A DNA stretch of 10,407 bases from Larix sibirica (Eukaryota; Streptophyta; Pinopsida; Pinales; Pinaceae): the NCBI GenBank assembly GCA_004151065.3, contig NWUY0300029201.1:1-10407 (forward strand), given 5' to 3'. The notes under the pieces were generated by a model. It made no database searches and was not told the DNA's origin. It saw nothing but the letters and a program-made list of their open reading frames with translations. Shown piece by piece: positions 1 through 8,441 of the stretch (within the stretch, counting starts at the first letter, position 1; each line of letters starts with the position of its first letter). Position numbers and translations under genes: made by a program.

Positions 1-1
1 A

Positions 2-1057
2 TGCTTGTTACAATTGGGATTTCAGAAGAGTGAGGCTGATCTGAACCTATACTACATCTTAGTTGGTGAGGATCCACTCATTATTATCCTTTATGTGGAT
101 GATATCTTTCTTTTAGGATTAGATAAGCTCATCAAAGATTGGAAGAGGGACCTATATTCTGAGTTTGATATGAAGGATATCGGTCTGATGTATTACTTTC
201 TAGGGATGGAGGTGTGGCAGAGTGCAAGTTAGATTTTTCGTGGACAAGAAAAGTATGAAGTTGATATCTTGGAGTGATTTGAGATGGAGGATTGCACGCC
301 TATGTCAACACCTATTAAAACCAACTTGAAGAAGCTTGATGATTATGAGCCAGAGTTGGTTGATCCCATGCTGTATCGTCAGTTGATTAGGTCCTTGATT
401 TATCTATTTAACACCAAGTCAAATATCTGTTTTGTTGTGAACACTTTCAGTCAGTTTATGTTTGATCCTAGGAGAGTGCATTGGACTGCAACAAAACATG
501 TTCTTCATTACTTGCGTAGCATTATAGATTTTGGATTGAGATATGTTCAGGGGGATAATGTCATACTAGTTGGTTTCAGTGACTCATATTGAGTAGGCCA
601 TGTGGTTGATAGGAAGAGAACCTCTAGGTGTTGCTTTAGCTTGGGCTCGACAATATAGTCTTGCTTCAGCAGGAAGTAGAATTTGGTTGCATTGATTTCT
701 ACTGAGGAAGAGTATATGGATGGAAATTTGGTGAGTTGTGAGGCCATATGGATTTGCAAGCTACTCTTTGGGTTATTTGGTTAGGATTTGCTTCCTATGG
801 TGATTGATTGTGACCATCAAAGTTGCATCAAACTCTTGGAGAACCCAATGTTTCATGACCATTCGAAACAAGTTGAGGTCAAGTACCACTTCATCAATTT
901 TTATGTCCAGAGAGGGGTAGTACATCTTCAATATCTATCTACAAATGAGCAGATGGTGGACATCCTCATGAAGGCATTGTTGAAAGGAAAATTTGTCAAG
1001 TTTAGAGATAAGTTGGGGGTGGTGCGGAACGCCTTCCTCGCTAAGAGGGAGTGTTGA
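2..1057 (+). pseudogene. Ty1/copia polyprotein 3' part: reverse transcriptase end and RNase H, broken by stops
   Basis: This is the C-terminal part of a copia-type Pol, which copies element RNA into DNA. It is cut by the window start. One frame runs through to the stop at 1055 with no frameshift. In order it shows the RT active-site block YVDD (ILYVDDIFLLG, near 89-121), the block DIGLMYYFLGMEVWQ, then STPIKTNLKKL, the ELVDPMLYRQLI region, FSQFMFDPRRVHW and RKRTSRCCFSLGS, and a degraded RNase H with STEEEY, DHQSCIKLLENPMFHD, VEVKYHFI and VDILMKAL. All are standard copia landmarks in the standard order. Internal stops lie at 230, 275, 590, 656, 677 and 782, so no full protein can be made. The last codons run into the polypurine tract and the LTR. 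Assignment to Ty1/copia is firm; the exact family is unknown. Confidence 0.95.
1043..1051 (+). promoter_or_regulatory. Polypurine tract of the copia element
   Basis: The run AAGAGGGAG sits immediately before TGTTGAG, the expected start of the 3' LTR. It overlaps the last codons of the pol frame, as is common in plant copia elements. The tract primes plus-strand DNA synthesis. Confidence 0.75.
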
Positions 1058-1890
1058 GATTTGTATCTCGGATGGTCTTATACATAGTTGGTGTCTATAT
1101 ATGTAGAAGTGACTAAATGTGGCTTTTCCTAGCGTTAATTTTATTTAATAAAATTAAAGTGACTTTTTAATTTTTGAGTGAGAGAAAATGTTTTTTATGA
1201 GATAAAGTGAAATTTGAATCATCCTTTGACTAAGAGAACAAAGAGATGAATTCACTTGGAAAAAGAAGAGACAAATCAATTTTTCATGCAATAAAAAGGA
1301 GATCTAGGGTAATAATAGACACAAGAGAAGAGAGAGAAAAGAGTTGAGGAGAAGAGAGTCACAAATATCAAGGAAGGATAGAGTCACAATTTCCAAGAAG
1401 GAAGGTGGCATGAATTCCAAGGAGAAGGGAAAAAATAAATGCAGGTATGTACAACTAAATTTATGAGCACAAAATTGGAGGGCCATACAGCTGGAACAGT
1501 GGCATGAATTTCAAGGTCAGTAGAGTAGTGGCTAGGCATTATTTTCGAGGCACAAATTTTGAGGTAGTTTGAAAAGGAACACATTTCAAAGAGAATGGTT
1601 TGTACGGTCCATATATTTCGTATAGTCCTTATTGGCACAATTTACGAGGTGGCATGATTTTATGTGTGGAGGCACAAAGTTCCAGGTGCATTAAATCCTG
1701 TATTAAATGCTATACAATTTTGTTGTTAATTCTCTATGGGAAAAATTAATAAAATCTCTCTTGGATTGGTTTTTCCTCCAAGGTTTTTTTGGAGGTACAT
1801 CTTACCCAAAAATATATGTGCTCATTTTTCGGTGGTGCCCTGTTAGTACAATTTCATGTATTTGATTTTATAAGTTCAAATTAGACAACA
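1052..1890 (+). mobile_element. Likely 3' LTR of the copia element
   Basis: The start is fixed by the polypurine tract and by TGTTG. The proposed end, CAACA at 1886-1890, is the inverted complement of that start. The wider ends, TGTTGAGATTTG and CAAATTAGACAACA, are also roughly inverted. This gives an LTR of about 839 bp. Inside are a TATA-like run (1094-1103), a possible poly(A) signal TAATAAAA (1747-1754) and a small hairpin, CCTCCA at 1775-1780 paired with TGGAGG at 1790-1795, in a place typical of the R/U5 part of plant copia LTRs. The 5' LTR is outside the window, so LTR identity and the target-site duplication cannot be checked. An earlier end at TACA (1850) is a weaker alternative. Confidence 0.65.
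1358..1687 (+). repeat. Degenerate ~16-bp motif array inside the copia LTR
   Basis: A motif close to GGCACAAATTTCAAGGT recurs about ten times in the same orientation. Copies start near 1358, 1383, 1407, 1467, 1501, 1535, 1549, 1634, 1651 and 1671. The central bases vary between CACAA and CATGA. Spacing is irregular, so this is a scattered array and not a clean tandem. It fills much of the LTR middle. Such subrepeats often lie in U3 and can act as enhancer modules, but that role is inferred here. Confidence 0.6.
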
Positions 1891-2269
1891 ATTGAAATTC
1901 TATGAACTAATTTGTGAATAAAACTTAATGATATTTTAAACCAAGTCTGAAACTAAGAAAAACGAACAAGGATAGCATAGAGAGAATCCCATACATGGTT
2001 ATACTTAAGTTGAGAGCCATTGTTGGAAGGCGTGACTCATAATAAAGCACCTTAGAGACCCATAATGGTGGGAGACAATGAAATAATTTGTGATCTTTGC
2101 AACACTTCCTATGAGCATATGAACATAATGTGTAAGTATATGGTAAGTTGGGTAATTGAATTACCATTTCATTATATTGGAAATTAAGAGTCCTTGAAGA
2201 TGAACATGAAGACACAACAAAGAAACTACAAGGGATTCGGTTAAAAAAACTTATCACTCATCAAACTAA

Positions 2270-3060
2270 TCTTCATGAAGTCCTTCAACTATGTTAATTT
2301 TGGATTGGGTCAAAAAAAAATGTATAACTCACAAGACTCCAACACGGAAACTCCAAATGTTGCTTTCCATTATGTTGAGATAAATCCTTCAAATTATTCA
2401 AAATGCTTGGGAATCATGTATTCGACATTTCTACTAGTCAAATAATAGCCACTTGTATGTCTCCACTCATTACTGAATACATTGGCATAAAAAATATGCA
2501 AGCTTAAAGTCTTATCCATCCCCATTGATCAAAACTTTGGTGGGATCCATGTCAAGGCGTGTGATGCTGTTTTCTATACAATAGTTAAGCATGTAAATTC
2601 ATTGTAAAGAAACTTCCCCACTATTAATGAAAGAACCCTCTTGTTGATTCTCATGTGCTCTTTTACGAGGTCATCTAATGTTCCTCCCTTGATGTACTCA
2701 AAGAGAATATAGTATATGCGAAGGTTTTAATCCATTATAGTTTCAATCCTTTTGGCATTGATATTGATTCAAAAACATTTACAAGTCTCATAGAACATTG
2801 ATTTCCGTTTTTTATGTGCTCTAAATTTGGTTGGAAACAACCATACACATTTGATTAAACTAGCCTTGTATCCTCTATTTTATATTTCTAGGAGCCTCCC
2901 TTAACACCAATGTAGGGTAACTTACTAAGCATTGGACCATCTACAAAAGGTGAATAATAATTCATTGACCATTCTATTGGTATATAATAAAGACATCACA
3001 TATGAATTTGGTCCCTCATGGGATCTTGTCCATTTTTTATGAGGTGTGATAATCCATTGA
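2270..3060 (-). pseudogene. Decayed protein kinase-like domain
   Basis: Reading down the minus strand, conserved kinase-like blocks appear in the right order across several frames. First come PFVDGPMLSKLPYIGVKGGS (2891-2950) and LEHIKNG followed by MRLVNVFES (around 2770-2824), matching the helix C to strand 4 region. The hinge follows as YYILFEYIKGGTLDDL (2667-2714). A catalytic-loop-like block, TRLDMDPTKVLINGDG, lies at 2515-2562, with FKLAYF after it where DFG is expected. Then come EYMIPKHFE (2396-2422) at the APE position and WKATFGVSVLE (2337-2369) at the subdomain IX position. The HRD triad reads TRLD and the DFG glycine is not evident. Stops and at least two frameshifts rule out an active protein. 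No introns are evident, so it could be a processed or captured copy. The kinase subfamily is not recognised. Confidence 0.62.
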
Positions 3061-3336
3061 ATCATCTAATACAAATGGTTGTGCAACCATGTGAGAATCC
3101 ATGAAAATCATGTGATGTGGCATTTAATAAGAATCTATAATAATTAAAATTTCAAGATATTAAGAAATGATTTCTATACCGAGTTAGACTTGCTATGTTT
3201 CTTTTTCTATACATTGTCTTTGTCTTTTGGTGGAGTTCCATTAAGATCCTAAATTGGTTTGAGCTTCCTCTTTAGTTTTTGGAGCTTCAATGGTGGGTTA
3301 GGGATTTGACTCTTCCTTTTTTTGTGTGTTTTCTTA

Positions 3337-3590
3337 ATTAGGATCCCCTTTGGAATTATAGTTACCTTCATCAATTTTAATATACTCATCTTCCATATTT
3401 GTATTAGTCTTCTTATCAAAATCATGTTTTTCCTCTTCTTCACATTCCCCATTTGGGATTTGGGATCACATTCCAATTGGGATTCAGATTCAAAATCTTC
3501 ACCTTCATCTTCATTTTCTTTGTGGGAGAGGCAATGATCAACCTTGGCTTGAGATTCACAGAAATCTTCTAAACTATGTGCACTATCTTA
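3337..3590 (-). pseudogene. Acidic, lysine-rich coding remnant of unknown function
   Basis: Two overlapping minus-strand frames joined near 3450 by a one-base shift give a strongly charged sequence. The upstream frame has EDFCESQAKVDHC and then ENEDEGEDFESESQLE. The downstream frame has ECEEEEKHDFDKK and then MEDEYIKIDEG, ending at a stop at 3334-3336. Charged codons continue below it (DLNGTPPKDKD, near 3230-3250) towards the kinase-like region on the same strand. This could be the linker of one larger decayed gene that includes the kinase-like domain, or a low-complexity artefact. The 75-aa lysine-rich minus frame at 3249-3476 is a frame variant of the same bases. No homologue is recognised. 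Confidence 0.35.
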
Positions 3591-3689
3591 TTTCTAATAT
3601 TGTTCATCTCTTCAATGAGATATAGTTGTTTATTTGGTATGTGATGTCCTTGTTCATGTCTAGGTTGCATTTTTTGCATTTATGAAAAT

Positions 3690-4302
3690 GTGAATCTACA
3701 CAAATGGGATGATATCCTTCCTTACATCCAACATGCCTATAATATATATTTTCACAATTATATAGGGTGCAGTCCTTCCAATAATTTTTTGGGTTCCACC
3801 CAACTACACCCTTAGATATGCATTACATGCTCCACTAACTCCTAAATTAACTACATAAGAAAAGGAAATAGTTAAAGACTAATTATTTTTATGTATCCTA
3901 TTCATTAGGTGCATCAACAAGTTCAATATATCTCATTAGGTGCATCAACAAGTTCAATATATCTTGATACGGAAACAATATATGTACAAGAAGAACCATG
4001 ATGCACATCACGCTCTTTATCATTTTTACTTTGAAAAAGTCTAGTTACAACTTTCAAAGAAATGCTTGAAAAGTCCCCATCACAAACCCAAACCTAGAAA
4101 ATATGGTCCCTATAACATATTATGAGCAACAAGAAAAAATTAATATTGTTAAATCTTCTTCCATGCTTAGGTATGCATCCAAATGTTCAATGTTGAGTTA
4201 CTAAAGCCTTACATACCACCTCTACCTGAACCATTCATAATCACATATCCAACGTATTTTCATCTTGATCACTTAACCTTATGCCAAAGGGTTCCATCAT
4301 AA
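3690..4302 (+). pseudogene. Ty3/gypsy integrase C-terminal part with GPY/F module, broken
   Basis: Integrase joins element DNA to the chromosome. The end of the catalytic core reads VNLHKWDDILPYIQHAYN (3690-3743). After a one- or two-base shift near 3780 it continues as FFGFHPTTPLDMHY. After a 31-bp duplication it resumes in a third frame as VHQQVQ (3940), YKKNHDAHH, KV-stop-LQLSKKCLK, and KPRKYGPYNIL (4090-4122), where GPY is the GPY/F module. It ends with MFNVELLKPYIPPLPEP, the usual tail after the module in plant gypsy elements. Internal stops lie at 4042, 4123, 4141, 4150 and 4168; the last frame ends at 4300. The 4042 stop replaces the normally conserved tryptophan of KVWL. Sequence upstream of about 3690 is not clearly integrase, so the copy is 5' truncated or diverged there. 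Confidence 0.88.
3902..3963 (+). repeat. Perfect 31-bp tandem duplication
   Basis: Bases 3902-3932 and 3933-3963 are identical (unit begins TCATTAGGTGCATC). The unit lies inside the integrase remnant and, not being a multiple of three, moves the reading frame. It must have arisen after the integrase lost function, or it was itself inactivating. Perfect identity suggests it is young. Confidence 0.95.
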
Positions 4303-5440
4303 ATTAAAGTTCAACTCGACATTTTTTACATAAGTTTAAGCTACGTGCACTAAGTTCCAACTTGTCTGCACACAACTCATGAACCTCGTGTGTGATCTTA
4401 AGCATTTTGTGTGCATGCCTACAAAGAAGAATATCAACAATCACAAGAGTATATATAGCCATCTAAGATCATAATAGAAGGGCAATTATTTTTGTTAACA
4501 AGATGTGGTGCATTTATAATAAATACTTGTATATACACTTGATTAGCTCATATATATTTTAGTAGCGTGCATATATGATTTGGCTACAAAATGCTTTTCA
4601 AAGCTCTTGAATATGATATTTCTCAATCTCTCCATCCTTGTTGGTTGTATAAATCATTGCAGTGAGAGACACATTTTATAGCCCAGTAGAGGTTGTGTAA
4701 TCTCCATCCATTCGTAATGCTAATGTCGACAAAATAATTAAAATTGGATTGAATAACAATATTAATATAAGTTTTTTTATGTTTATCTTAAATAAAGAAA
4801 GAAAGTATACAATTAGTATAGATCCATCTTATTCCAAGTATTTACCAAAACCTCAAGATATCAAATCATTTTGATGTTATATAGAGTTAAGGTAAGGTTT
4901 ATATGGAGTTAAGGTGATGTTTTCATCTCTAGATTCGATACCTCTGAGCACTTGATAGATTCTAGACTAGTATATCTTCCTATTTTGATGATATAACATG
5001 GAAGATATTTTTATTTCTTTTAACAGAAATTAGTAATTTTTTAATAATATTAAAAGGAGGAGATATAGCCTAAACATCCATCCTACATATACAAAATTAA
5101 GAACAAGCAAGTTTTTCTATTCTGAAGGTTTTTTTCCTTGCTTGCTTCAAATCTGAACTTTTTCTATAAGTTCATATTTTTTTACTACTGCTAACTATAT
5201 GGCATGCATGTTGCTTGAGATATTTCCCCAATATTAAAATATTTTTCAAAACATAGATTGAGTACTTTAGAAACATTTTTGCATGGCCTTTGTTTGGTGT
5301 TCTTGATTACCTATAGATGTGATTGATATAGAAATTTATTAAAAAACTATAGTATTGTATATTTTCTTGGGCATGCTTCATAAAGCTTCGAATTTCAGTT
5401 CATAGAAGATCCCTTGATAACATTGAGACCATAGAGACAT
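4303..5440. other. No recognisable gene; possible non-coding tail of the gypsy element
   Basis: No reading frame here resembles a known protein on either strand. Position after the integrase tail would fit the 3' untranslated part or LTR of the gypsy copy, but I see no clear polypurine tract with a TG...CA pair. The only structure noted is the 22-bp imperfect duplication at 4877-4920. Confidence 0.4.
4877..4920 (+). repeat. Imperfect 22-bp tandem duplication
   Basis: Bases 4877-4898 and 4899-4920 match at 19 of 22 positions by eye (unit begins TTATATAGAGTTAAGG). No coding or regulatory role is evident. Confidence 0.75.
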
Positions 5441-6249
5441 TGATTCATAGCACCACTGTGAAGATAGTAAACAAAAGAAAGGCCTTGGTGCACCTGAGGG
5501 AGGTCAAGTAAAGTAAAGGTGTACATATAAGGATAAAACAAAGAGTTACAATCAGAGGAGGGATTACAAAAAACAAGGGACCATAGGCATAAAACATAGG
5601 GGAATCCAAAAGAAGTATAACCACGAGAATAGGAAAGCTAAAATCAGGAAAAAAGGGAGACAATAGTCAAATAAGTTGAGGGTTAGGTTGGGCTTGATGA
5701 AAGAAGAAACCTTCTTAGAAGACATAGTCCATACACTTGCAGAGAATATATTAAAACACTAAGGGATCCAAACCAAAAAGATGGAACAAAGGAAAAATGA
5801 ATACAATGAGAAGGACCCAAAGATAAGTCTTAGTACCCAAAATTTCTAAGGAATAACCAAATAAGAAAATGAATCCTTTGAAAAAAGACTAAACTAAAGT
5901 GTAATATGTTCAAACCTAAGCCCATTGTCGCTAAATTCCACAAAATTCTTGAATGAACCACAAGAGACTCAAGTTCAAGCACACTCTAGAATCCCATGGC
6001 TATTGGGTTTTGACCCTATCAGAGGAGATGGCACTATTGCAATGATGTGAAGTGCCTTGCATTTTAACAAATTCTTGGAGACGAGCGATGAGTTTCCCAC
6101 ATGCCAAAGAAATCATTATGCAAAACTCCATATACATGTATTGAATGTTGCATGAAGGATAAATGCTGAGGAGTGTATGGGAAGATCCCCATAGGTCCTC
6201 AATGATGTTCTATTGACACCTATTAATCATGAAAAAAGAGAGATAAAAA
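5441..6249. other. No recognisable gene
   Basis: The stretch is purine-rich on the + strand and holds only short frames of biased composition. It lies downstream of the RNase H remnant in that element's orientation, so it may be the element's 3' untranslated part or LTR. No terminal motif was found to support this. Confidence 0.35.
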
Positions 6250-6690
6250 GTGGCTAAGGGGATAGTGGAAAAAATAATATGTCCCCATTTTCTAAAAATC
6301 AACCTTGCCCCACGAGGCTCCTTTTTTTTCTTGAGTATTTTTTGCTCTATTCAAGTTCCTAAGTACAAGAAAGTATTGGTCTTGTCGAAAAGTCTTGAGT
6401 AAAATTTTGATTCGATCCAAGCTTCTTTTGAGATATGTTTCTTTTGAAATTTCTTGCTCTCGGAGGTATCTTATAATGATCATGGAATCACCAATGATTG
6501 TGAGAACTTGTATCCCTTTATTGTTTGCTATATGGAATCCTTTCCACATTGCAATGACCTTATCCCAATTGTTGGTTTCTACTCCAATTCCCTAGGAAAA
6601 AAAATGATTCATTTTTCCTTCGGGGTCATATAGCAACCCCCCACACTTGTCACCCCTATAAAATGGAAGAGTTTCTTATTCTATATCTAT
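6250..6690 (-). pseudogene. Retroelement RNase H domain (RVT_3-like), decayed
   Basis: RNase H degrades the RNA strand of the RNA/DNA hybrid during reverse transcription. On the minus strand the reading starts with LPFYRGDKCGGLLYDPEGK, has a stop near 6592-6594, and continues as GIGVETNNWDKVIAMWKGF, GIQVLTIIGDSMIIIRYL, then LDRIKILLKTFRQ, LVLRNLNRAKNTQ and KGASWGK to a stop at 6292, with a faint tail to about 6250. This order matches RNase H domains of plant LINE or gypsy polyproteins. Of the catalytic acidic residues, the GDS aspartate is present. The first aspartate (usual DGA) and the glutamate after ETNN are replaced, so the copy is inactive as well as interrupted. I cannot decide between LINE and gypsy origin because no adjoining reverse transcriptase is visible. 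Confidence 0.75.
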
Positions 6691-6699
6691 GTCTCAATT

Positions 6700-7279
6700 G
6701 TGAATGTGTATGTTATTTATTAGCGTAGTTATCTTTCCAAATATTTAAGGTAGTCTTTATAACTTTGAATTCTTTTGTAGTTGGATTTGTTATTCACAAT
6801 GTGTATCTTACACAACTTGGTGTAGATCAAATACGATATCTTGCAATATAAATAACAAAGGAATAAATATTTCTATATAAGTAGAGTAGCGCATTATGAT
6901 GAATACAAGATTGGGGGAGATGAAATACACTTCATGGAAAAATACATTATCTCTATCTATACATGAAATTGATTACATTGTTAATAATATTGGTTTCAGT
7001 TATTTTTTCATATAATTTAACTAAATTTTCATGTTTCTCTTTTCACTAAATTCATTTTTCTCCTTTATATTGATTATTTATAATCTCTATTTTAATAATT
7101 AATCTATTTTACAACACATCTATCATTTATTTTTTCATACTTTCATTTATAAAACTTATTACAATACATTTCATTGCATAGTTGAATGTTCTTAGTCATA
7201 TTACATAAATATAAATATTGTGTAACTATTTATAAACGAAATACTTAGCTCAAACATCTTCCAAACTATTTTAATGCAG
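6700..7279 (+). other. AT-rich non-coding stretch, probable intron ending at 7279
   Basis: No coding similarity is seen. The sequence is very AT-rich with T-rich runs, as in plant introns, and ends in TTTTAATGCAG just before the first MORC exon. No earlier MORC exon could be recognised anywhere to the left in this window. Confidence 0.5.
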
Positions 7280-7331
7280 CCCTTTCATAAAGTATTTGAA
7301 GAAAGCAGTAGCAGAGGAAGAGGCGTTGTGG
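7280..7331 (+). CDS. MORC: MORC-family ATPase, internal exon (S5 domain)
   Basis: MORC proteins are GHKL-type ATPases. In plants they act in the nucleus in gene silencing, heterochromatin compaction and defence. This 52-nt exon reads PFHKVFEESSSRGRGVVG, the segment of the MORC S5-like domain that ends in the conserved GRGVVGVLE block. It is bounded by an acceptor (TTTTAATGCAG, ending 7279) and a strong donor (GTAAGT from 7332). The last base is the first base of a glycine codon completed at 7508, so the splice phase fits. No stop or frameshift is seen. Upstream exons coding for the ATPase core are not in the window. A functional gene or a recent duplicate are both possible. Confidence 0.85.
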
Positions 7332-7507
7332 GTAAGTATGTAGCATTTACATGATTCAATGGTTTAAATTGAGGTGCAAAAGTAGTTGCCTTTTCATTAG
7401 TTGGACTTGGGTTTATAGCTTATAATTATAATTTCCAAATTTGACCGATGATTAGTGCTCATGATTTATAATTTTTTTGAGAAATTATCATCTTTGTATT
7501 TTCCCAG
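7332..7507 (+). other. MORC intron
   Basis: It begins GTAAGT and ends TTTTCCCAG, is AT-rich, and separates two exons whose phases join without loss of frame. Confidence 0.85.
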
Positions 7508-7619
7508 GTGTGCTTGAAGTCGATTGTATCGAGCCCACACATAACAAGCAAGATTTTGAGAGGACTCATGCATTCAGTAAAATAGAGAATCGCATGAGAC
7601 ATATGACTCTCGACTATTG
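7508..7619 (+). CDS. MORC: MORC-family ATPase, next internal exon
   Basis: The exon continues as GVLEVDCIEPTHNKQDFER, then SKIENRMRHMTLDY, and the first two bases of the next codon (tryptophan in the family). The blocks GVLE, IEP(T/A)H(N/D)KQDFER and the (L/I)E-x-R helix leading to YW are hallmarks of plant MORC proteins just C-terminal to the ATPase and S5 domains. The donor at 7620 reads GTGAGTG. There are no stops. Together with the preceding exon this gives 54 continuous residues in frame. The next expected block in the family (a CHLIGY-like motif) is not found intact downstream, so the gene may be altered from here on. Confidence 0.9.
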
Positions 7620-7663
7620 GTGAGTGAAAAAAAAACATTTATGAAATAAATTACTATTGAATG

Positions 7664-7673
7664 AATATATATA

Positions 7674-7704
<31 letters not shown>

Positions 7705-7707
7705 AAG
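7664..7707 (+). repeat. Microsatellite (AT)n followed by (GATATA)n
   Basis: A run of AT dinucleotides (about 7665-7687) passes into three GATATA units (7688-7706). It lies in the intron after the second MORC exon. Confidence 0.9.
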
Positions 7708-7877
7708 TAAAACAATTATGAAATAGATAATTAATATGTGTGTGTGAGTAAATTTACGGAATATATTATGTTGTCATATATTATATGAGATTTTATAAAT
7801 ATGAGTCTTTTTTTTCAATAAAAAAAAAGTTATACTTTATATTATATACAAGTATATACATAAAGTTTAATACCAAG

Positions 7878-8091
7878 TGCCATACTTGATACAACTCAAA
7901 AATCTCGTCCAGACAGAGCAGCAAGTATGGACAATGAAACCGAAAAGATCCATAACCATGAACAAATAAAAAAACATAACCGAAGGAAAAGATGGTCCCG
8001 AGACAAATATGAGTCTCAAAGCACAAGGATGAGAGTTGCCAACCATTGGTGGTATTTTCTTTTATATATAAAAGTAATCTGTAAAACTTAG
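7878..8091 (+). CDS. Candidate third MORC exon, basic tail (uncertain)
   Basis: An acceptor-like CAAG ends at 7877. Splicing 7619 to 7878 keeps the MORC frame and opens a stretch without stops to 8089-8091. The residues are strongly hydrophilic: AILDTTQKSRPDRAASM, then EKIHNHEQIKKHNRRKRWSR and DKYESQSTRMR. The basic run KKHNRRKRWSR would suit a nuclear localisation signal in the linker after the MORC ATPase module. Against it, the CHLIGY-like block expected here is absent, although a damaged CH and Y can be seen in another frame at 7879-7896. The splice would also replace the conserved tryptophan with cysteine. The true 3' end is unknown; GT dinucleotides at 8035 and 8074 are possible donors. 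This may be a decayed exon. Confidence 0.35.
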
Positions 8092-8325
8092 GTTTGCTTT
8101 TTCATTGAATTCACATAATAATTTTATTAGTCCCTACATAAGTAGCAGAGGTTCTATAACTCGCTTTGCAGGAATTTGATTATTTGTGCACTTTTTCCCA
8201 ATGCATTTTATCCTAAGTTTTATTTCAAAATTTGTTTTCAGACCAATCAATACCTTGCAGGTTTTATTTAACTTCATGTCAAGGTAATAATGATTTATTA
8301 TTATTATTATATTTAGTATTTGTAT

Positions 8326-8362
8326 AAAAAATGACGAAGATCACCCTGACCCGTCATTTTTT
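8326..8362 (+). repeat. 11-bp perfect inverted repeat (hairpin)
   Basis: AAAAAATGACG (8326-8336) and CGTCATTTTTT (8352-8362) are exact inverted complements with a 15-base loop. No protein-binding or RNA role can be assigned from sequence alone. Confidence 0.85.
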
Positions 8363-8441
8363 AATGATATGATCCCTCGAGAAAATGAGAGATGGGGATG
8401 AGAGCCTAGTTGCACGCAATCTTATATATGTGATAGCTGTT

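Noticed and set aside
547-759. 70-aa minus-strand frame
   Set aside because: Antisense to the copia RNase H region, which has clear family landmarks on the + strand.
1304-1638. Two minus-strand frames in the copia LTR
   Set aside because: They arise from the purine-rich and motif-array LTR sequence read backwards; no protein-like motifs.
1925-2257. 110-aa minus-strand frame, the longest in the window
   Set aside because: It follows the kinase-like region on the same strand but shows no recognisable motif, and the kinase-like blocks lie in other frames. Not called as a gene.
3322-3537. 71-aa + frame rich in Phe, Ile and Ser
   Set aside because: It is the complement of the acidic and lysine-rich minus-strand sequence; hydrophobic composition is the expected mirror.
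3690-3822. Zinc-finger-like Cys/His frame on the minus strand as a firm gene call
   Set aside because: This part is antisense to an unmistakable gypsy integrase segment (KWDDILPYIQHAYN, FHPTTPLDMHY), so the Cys/His pattern here may be chance.
5445-5663. 72-aa hydrophobic minus-strand frame
   Set aside because: Composition follows from a purine-rich + strand; no family resemblance.
6395-6595. 66-aa + frame
   Set aside because: Antisense to the RNase H remnant.
7793-8026. 77-aa minus-strand frame
   Set aside because: Antisense to the basic candidate MORC exon; no motifs of its own.
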